Below are positions 59,166 through 64,000 of a stretch of DNA of 64,000 bases, one piece after another. The notes below the pieces were generated by a model that had not been told where the DNA came from, did not search any database, and saw only the letters and a program-made list of their open reading frames with translations. Both the position numbers and the translations under genes were made by a program. Numbering within the stretch: position 1 is the stretch's first letter; each line of letters starts with the position of its first letter. This DNA comes from Medicago truncatula (Eukaryota > Streptophyta > Magnoliopsida > Fabales > Fabaceae), in contig NC_053045.1 in assembly GCF_003473485.1 (NCBI RefSeq), forward strand, positions 37,174,494-37,238,493. The letters run 5' to 3'.

Positions 59166-59369
59166 TCACAAAATTGTATTATATCAATGTAGTTTATCAA
59201 TTTGAATAAAAGAATATTGCTTATTTTTAATATAAAAAATTGTGTATTGATATAAAATGGAATAAAAATAAGGTTTTCTTTTAACAATAATAATAATATT
59301 AAGAGTAGACATAAAAAAATTCTTGAAATATCAAAATATACATTATGCTCTTCTCTTATGCAATATATA

Positions 59370-60200
59370 TTAAAGAGTTTAAGATGATAGATTTAGGCAA
59401 GCTGTCATATTTTCTTGGCATGGAATTCACTGAGATTTCTTAAGGCTTGATTATGCATCAGATGAAGTATGTATTTGATATATTGAAGAGGTTCAATACG
59501 GTGAGCTGCAATCCATCATCATCATTTGTTGAGGTTAATTTAAAATAGGTGATGAATGAAGAAGAAGAACTAGTAGATCATACATTGTTCAAGCAAATTG
59601 TGGGATCACTAAGGTATCAGTGCAATAGTAAACCTTATATTGCTTATGCAGTTGGTATAATCAGTAGGTTCATGAGTGAACCAAGAGCTTCTCACTTGCT
59701 AGCAGCTAAAAGAGTGATGAGATACATCAAGGGAACACTATAGTATGGCATTTTGTTTCCTAAATGTCTGAATGAAGACTCTGTGGAATTGATAGCTTAT
59801 TCTAATGCAGATTAGTGTGGGGATAAGCAAGGAAGCATTGAAGATTGTTCATTGTTCTACTGAGCTACAGCTTGCAGATTTGTTCACTAAACCTCTAAAA
59901 GTTGAAAGGTTAATCAAACTAAGAGGCTTGATTGGTATGACAAAAGTTTAAACTTGAATTAAGGGAGGATATTAGTTGATAATTCAAGTTAGTTAGTGAT
60001 TTAATCAAGTTTGTTTGGTTAATCACATTAGTAATCTAGTTAGTTTAGTTTGTTAATAGTTTGTTACAAATTTACTAGATTCAAGCATAAGGTTGTTAGG
60101 GTTTGATAGATTACTTGTCTTTCAAGCAACTTAGCAAAAACATGTATATAAGCACTTCTCATGTGAATTTCAATAATCAATGAAATCACCTTTCGAATTC
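59370..60200 (+). mobile_element. Decayed Ty1-copia 3' end: reverse transcriptase, RNase H and 3' LTR start
   Basis: Reverse-transcriptase remnants DLGKLSYFLGMEFTEIS and later SLRYQCNSKPYIAYAVG, ISRFMSEPRASHLLAAKRVM and RYIKGTL are interrupted by stops. A jump then leads to RNase H C-terminal HCSTELQLADLFTKPLKVER. A polypurine tract (ttaagggagga, about 59959-59969) precedes an LTR-like region with ataagcacttc and a tail of caatgaaatc. An internal deletion separates the RT and RNase H parts. Inactive. Confidence 0.85.
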
Positions 60201-61475
60201 CTCTTGGTCTTAAATATCCCTTTCCATCCAATGGGTTTCACACCTTCTGGCAGTGGTGCAAAATCCCAACGTCATTGTCCTTCATGGATTTAATCTCTTC
60301 ATTCATTGGTTAATCTATTTAGGCACCTAACAATTGCTCATAGACATTTCAAATTACCCAAAATACCCTCAACAACAATTAATTACCGTTCACATCAGTT
60401 TTATAAATCAGTTAACCGATTTAAAAAGTGATGAACAGTTAACTACACTTCAACAACGAACGTCGGTTAATATAACTATCATTCTACAGGTGTCTGTCAG
60501 CAATTCCTAGGTGCCTAAAAGGCAATCTCATTCTTCTTTGATTTCTGGTATAATAGGGCTTCAGAATTAGAATCAGAAAACAAAAAGTGTATAAAAAAGA
60601 TACTACGAAAAATGTAAGAGCTCTTTTCTAATCATTAGATACATTAAAAAAAAATCACAATAAATAGCTCTAATTAACCTTGTGGTGTCAACATTGTCTA
60701 AAACATTACTTAAAAAACAACTTTGGAATATTAGTACATAAAATAGATAAATTCAATACACTGCATAATTTTTTTAATATATGAAATTATCAAATAAAAA
60801 ACTATAAGGGGCGTATGTAATATAATACAACATGTACTATGGAATTGAATCTATAATCAAATGAACACCCAATTTAGACCAAATCTCCTCCCTCTCCATA
60901 ATTGCAATTTTATTAAGGTAATATGTCATGCTCCGTATCAATTGGAATAACACACTTGGTTGTAATTGTTGTAAATAGACATTGTGTAAGCACAAGGAAG
61001 CCATAAAATCTAAAGCAAAAAAATACCATAATCTTAGACATTATATTATACTTGAATTTCGCATATAAAGAAAAGTAGGATTTCTGGTGCATGAAAAAAA
61101 TAGTTCAAATTTGATAATACACGGCCTTTTAATTGATTAGAATGTAACAAGTTTGATTTAGAGCTTCTCCAAATGGTTATCAAGATTTACAATAGGCATT
61201 TTTTTTTTTTTTGGTTCTAATTAAAGAGTACGACAAAATCACACATACTACGTGTTGAGAAGTGGAGAATTGCCGAAAGGTATGTATTAATATCTCACCG
61301 CGGAATAACAACATGTCAGTTGTAAATCGAACAACTAAGCCATTGATACATTCATAAATACTTGAATGCAAAATGAAATGTATAATTAGTATCTCGTCGT
61401 CAAAAACAAATTTTAAGCTCGACATGTGTTGCATAAATAATCATTAACACTACAAACCTTATCAGTTGATAGAGC
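60201..61475. other. Intergenic region and 3' flank of isochorismate synthase
   Basis: No gene supported. The last few hundred bases before 61475 should include the 3' UTR of the minus-strand isochorismate synthase gene. Confidence 0.45.

Positions 61476-64000
<2,525 letters not shown>

Overview
This is plant nuclear DNA: AT-rich, with spliced genes (GT..AG introns, one likely GC..AG), very long introns and dense small transposons. The gene content and tRNA-derived SINEs point to a papilionoid legume, Medicago-like. That placement is inference; no taxon marker was checked.

Layout. (1) 402-1882, +: the last five coding exons of a saccharopine-dehydrogenase-like oxidoreductase. (2) 3408-12564, -: a complete 11-exon gene for a 1092-residue TPR/J-domain co-chaperone; every exon phase joins. 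(3) 13.2-19.2 kb: gene-poor, with AT microsatellites, a 5'-truncated LINE and a 1.2-kb Mutator-like element that carries a dead two-exon fragment of a cellular gene, probably augmin subunit 4. (4) 19.3-57.2 kb: a tandem array of GH17 glucan endo-1,3-beta-glucosidases. It has five forward two-exon genes (19304, 26160, 30166, 39452, 49182), one forward pseudogene (35676) and one more divergent reverse-strand gene (54588-57179). All share one design: a short exon 1 for the signal peptide, a phase-1 intron, and one large exon for the catalytic domain. The intron grows from 92 bp to 2999 bp across the array, much of it by transposon insertion. An eIF5B-like pseudogene (21.0-22.1 kb, -) lies between the first two genes. 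(5) 57.2-61.4 kb: a SINE, a dispersed repeat and a decayed Ty1-copia 3' end. (6) 61476-64000, -: the last seven coding exons of isochorismate synthase.

How it fits together. The GH17 enzymes are predicted to be secreted beta-1,3-glucanases without the C-terminal vacuolar extension, the PR-2 type linked to defence and callose turnover. Genes 2-6 share a homologous upstream block ending in a TATA box about 90-115 bp before the ATG, so the duplication unit carried its promoter. Isochorismate synthase makes the precursor of salicylate and phylloquinone. Salicylate is a known inducer of PR-2 genes, but nothing in the sequence shows that the neighbourhood is functional.

The most unusual content is the collection of long terminal-inverted-repeat elements with 9-bp (one 10-bp) target duplications. 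Two have near-empty sites in a paralogous copy inside this same window. Also notable are the rebuilt 5' and 3' ends of the fifth forward GH17 gene, and a solo LTR with perfect 5-bp target duplications. I did not find an evidently new biochemical system.
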